The notes below the pieces were generated by a model. The model made no database searches and was not told the origin of the DNA. It saw nothing but the letters and a program-made list of their open reading frames with translations. Source: JAUXFS01 sp963772635 (GTDB lineage: Bacteria; Pseudomonadota; Alphaproteobacteria; Rhodospirillales; Defluviicoccaceae). Taken from it: DNA of 64,000 bases. The stretch is taken from assembly GCA_963772635.1 (NCBI GenBank), contig CAVYYK010000016.1, forward strand, positions 62,001 to 126,000, written 5' to 3'. A program made the translations under genes and the position numbers. Below, piece by piece: positions 62,735 to 64,000 of the stretch (positions are counted from its first letter, which is position 1; each line of letters opens with the position of its first letter).

Positions 62735-63532
62735 TCAGGCGGGTTGTTTAATCACGGCGCGATAGGCGTGCCAACTGGCGTGTCCGATCAGCGGTAGGGT
62801 GACGGCCAGGCCGACGTAGAAGGTGACCAGCCCGGCGACCGTGAACACGACGATCAACGCCGCCCACACCGCCATCACCCGGAAGTTCATCGCGACCGCG
62901 ACCACGCTGATCACCACCGCCTGGATGATGTCCACCTTGCGGTCCATCATCATCGGCAGCGAGAACACGCTGGTGACGAACGCCAGGGTGGCCATGACGC
63001 TGCCGACCACCGTCCCCAGGGTCAGGAACACCAGGCCTTCGCCGGTGAACAGAATGGTATTGAACATCGCCTGGGCGGTCGGGGTGGTGTAGGGAAACGA
63101 CAGCGCGAAGATGAGGACGGCGAGGCGGATCCAGATGATCAGGAACAGGACCAGCGCGAGTCCCAGCGCCAGAAGGTGGATCGGATTGGCGCGCCAGGCC
63201 TTGAGCGCGACCATCAGACGGGGTTTGCGGCCCTCCTCGATCTCCCTGCTGATGGCGTAGAGGCCAACGGTCAACGCCGGTCCGACCAGCAGAAACCCGG
63301 CCATCAGGGGGGCGATCAGATAGGCCAGATCCGCCATGTACAGGCCGACGGTCAGCACCAGCCCGGCGGCGACGAAAAGCAGCCCGTAGATGAGACTTAC
63401 CGCACCCGAGCGCCGGAAGTCCCGCCAACCGGCACCCAGCCATCGAAACGTGTCGTCGACGGAGACCGTGTTGATCCGGTCGGCGTAGGGGAGGACGTTT
63501 CCCCGGGATGTCCGTGCTTGGTTCTCCGACAT
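62735..63532 (-). CDS. DUF2189 membrane protein
   Basis: A 265-residue protein with six hydrophobic segments; FRWLGAGWRDFRRSGAVSLI, YGLLFVAAGLVLTVGLYMAD and APLMAGFLLVGPALTVGLYA with ISREIEEGRKP are the DUF2189 hallmarks. The family is an inner-membrane protein of unknown function, found in many alphaproteobacteria. ATG at 63532 has GGGGAGGGG 3-11 bp upstream. Complete and normal in length. Confidence 0.85.
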   Translation of the reverse strand: MSENQARTSRGNVLPYADRINTVSVDDTFRWLGAGWRDFRRSGAVSLIYGLLFVAAGLVLTVGLYMADLAYLIAPLMAGFLLVGPALTVGLYAISREIEEGRKPRLMVALKAWRANPIHLLALGLALVLFLIIWIRLAVLIFALSFPYTTPTAQAMFNTILFTGEGLVFLTLGTVVGSVMATLAFVTSVFSLPMMMDRKVDIIQAVVISVVAVAMNFRVMAVWAALIVVFTVAGLVTFYVGLAVTLPLIGHASWHAYRAVIKQPA

Positions 63533-63726
63533 GTCCCCTCCCCTGGGAGTTCCGCGGACTCATCGAACGGGCTCTTGACGGCCGTCGTTCGGTTTTTCGT
63601 CCCGGTAGCGGTTGACCTCCAATATTGATACCACGATCAGGCCGGGCTTCGCGACGAAATGTGGTGCGCCGGTCGAATAGTATACACCGGCACGAAGGAA
63701 CGGTTTCCGTGGGGAGGGAGGACGCC

Positions 63727-63873
63727 ATGTGGAGTTTTCTGGCTTTTCTCGTCGCTCTTTCGTGTTTCTCGGCACCCGTGGCGGCGAGTTCAAGCGGTGG
63801 TGCGCCCGGTGACGTGTTTCCGGACGGCTGCCCGGTTCGCGTGTTTGGCAACTGTTTCGGCGGGCATTCCTGA
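63727..63873 (+). CDS. Small secreted peptide
   Basis: A 48-residue protein with a signal peptide (MWSFLAFLVALSCFSAPVAA) and a 28-residue mature part (SSSGGAPGDVFPDGCPVRVF, then GNCFGGHS) holding two Cys that could form a loop. The ribosome site GGAGGGAGGA is strong. A longer frame from 63625 adds unlikely sequence. It resembles processed or lantibiotic-like small peptides only superficially; no modification gene is adjacent. Confidence 0.5.
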   Translation: MWSFLAFLVALSCFSAPVAASSSGGAPGDVFPDGCPVRVFGNCFGGHS

Positions 63874-64000
63874 TGCCAACGAATCGCCGAAGGCGCCGGT
63901 TGTGGCCGCGCCTTCGGTGGACGTCCGCGAGACCCCGCTAATCAACCGAAAAGGCTCCGTTTTTCGAAAGACCTTGAAGCGGGCGCTTTTTGCTGCTTGT

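Overview
The window is 64 kb of high-GC DNA with short intergenic gaps and strong GGAGG-type ribosome binding sites. Gene content points to an alphaproteobacterium of Rhodospirillales type: DUF427, DUF2189, DUF2270, DUF3095, SirB1-like and DUF993 proteins, a CigR-like protein, a tripartite tricarboxylate transporter and a seaweed-type vanadium bromoperoxidase. This assignment is inferred from protein families only; no rRNA or tRNA gene is visible.

Layout. 1-8.8 kb is a worn accessory stretch: an ExeA-like ATPase, a frameshifted class III aminotransferase, a vapBC pair, a decayed gene beside an IS1634-type element, a DUF488 gene cut by an amber codon and a lone ParD-like antitoxin. 8.8-27.1 kb is mostly metabolic and housekeeping: vanadium bromoperoxidase, methylmalonate-semialdehyde dehydrogenase, a cupin and a glycerophosphodiesterase, a phytanoyl-CoA-type dioxygenase, a SirB1-like protein, a CoA-transferase, a lone CZB domain, an outer-membrane protein, HPPD, a DUF3095 cyclase-like protein, a nucleoside transporter, a hemerythrin, Uup and aquaporin Z. 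27.3-30.9 kb is an IS1380 remnant followed by a lower-GC pair, a CLC chloride transporter and a two-TM potassium channel, that looks acquired.

31-40.7 kb is a second accessory stretch rich in small genes and partial duplications. Complete GFA and SEC-C genes each have a truncated second copy abutting an unrelated neighbour, and two ParE-like toxin tails lie loose. It ends in an unusual non-coding array with a 142-bp period (40.19-40.51 kb). 40.75-45 kb carries hspQ, a C69 peptidase, an AsmA-like protein, a FrnE-type DsbA and a lipoprotein.

45.1-57.1 kb is one co-directional block headed by a LuxR-type regulator: a Rossmann epimerase, a DHDPS-family aldolase, a Gfo/Idh oxidoreductase, DUF993, TctC-TctB-TctA, a sugar-phosphate isomerase/epimerase, an enolase-superfamily enzyme and a second TIM-barrel isomerase. 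Together they read as uptake and breakdown of a sugar acid or oxidised sugar derivative; the substrate cannot be read from sequence. 57.3-64 kb has an alpha/beta hydrolase, a DinG/XPD-type helicase, a protein with two methyltransferase domains, a possible short structured transcript with its own promoter, a DUF2189 membrane protein and a small secreted peptide.

A cross-cutting feature is the number of single-base indels: at least a dozen genes regain a full-length family-typical product when one or a few bases are corrected. Sequencing or assembly error is the simplest explanation, so frameshifted genes below should not be taken as dead without resequencing.
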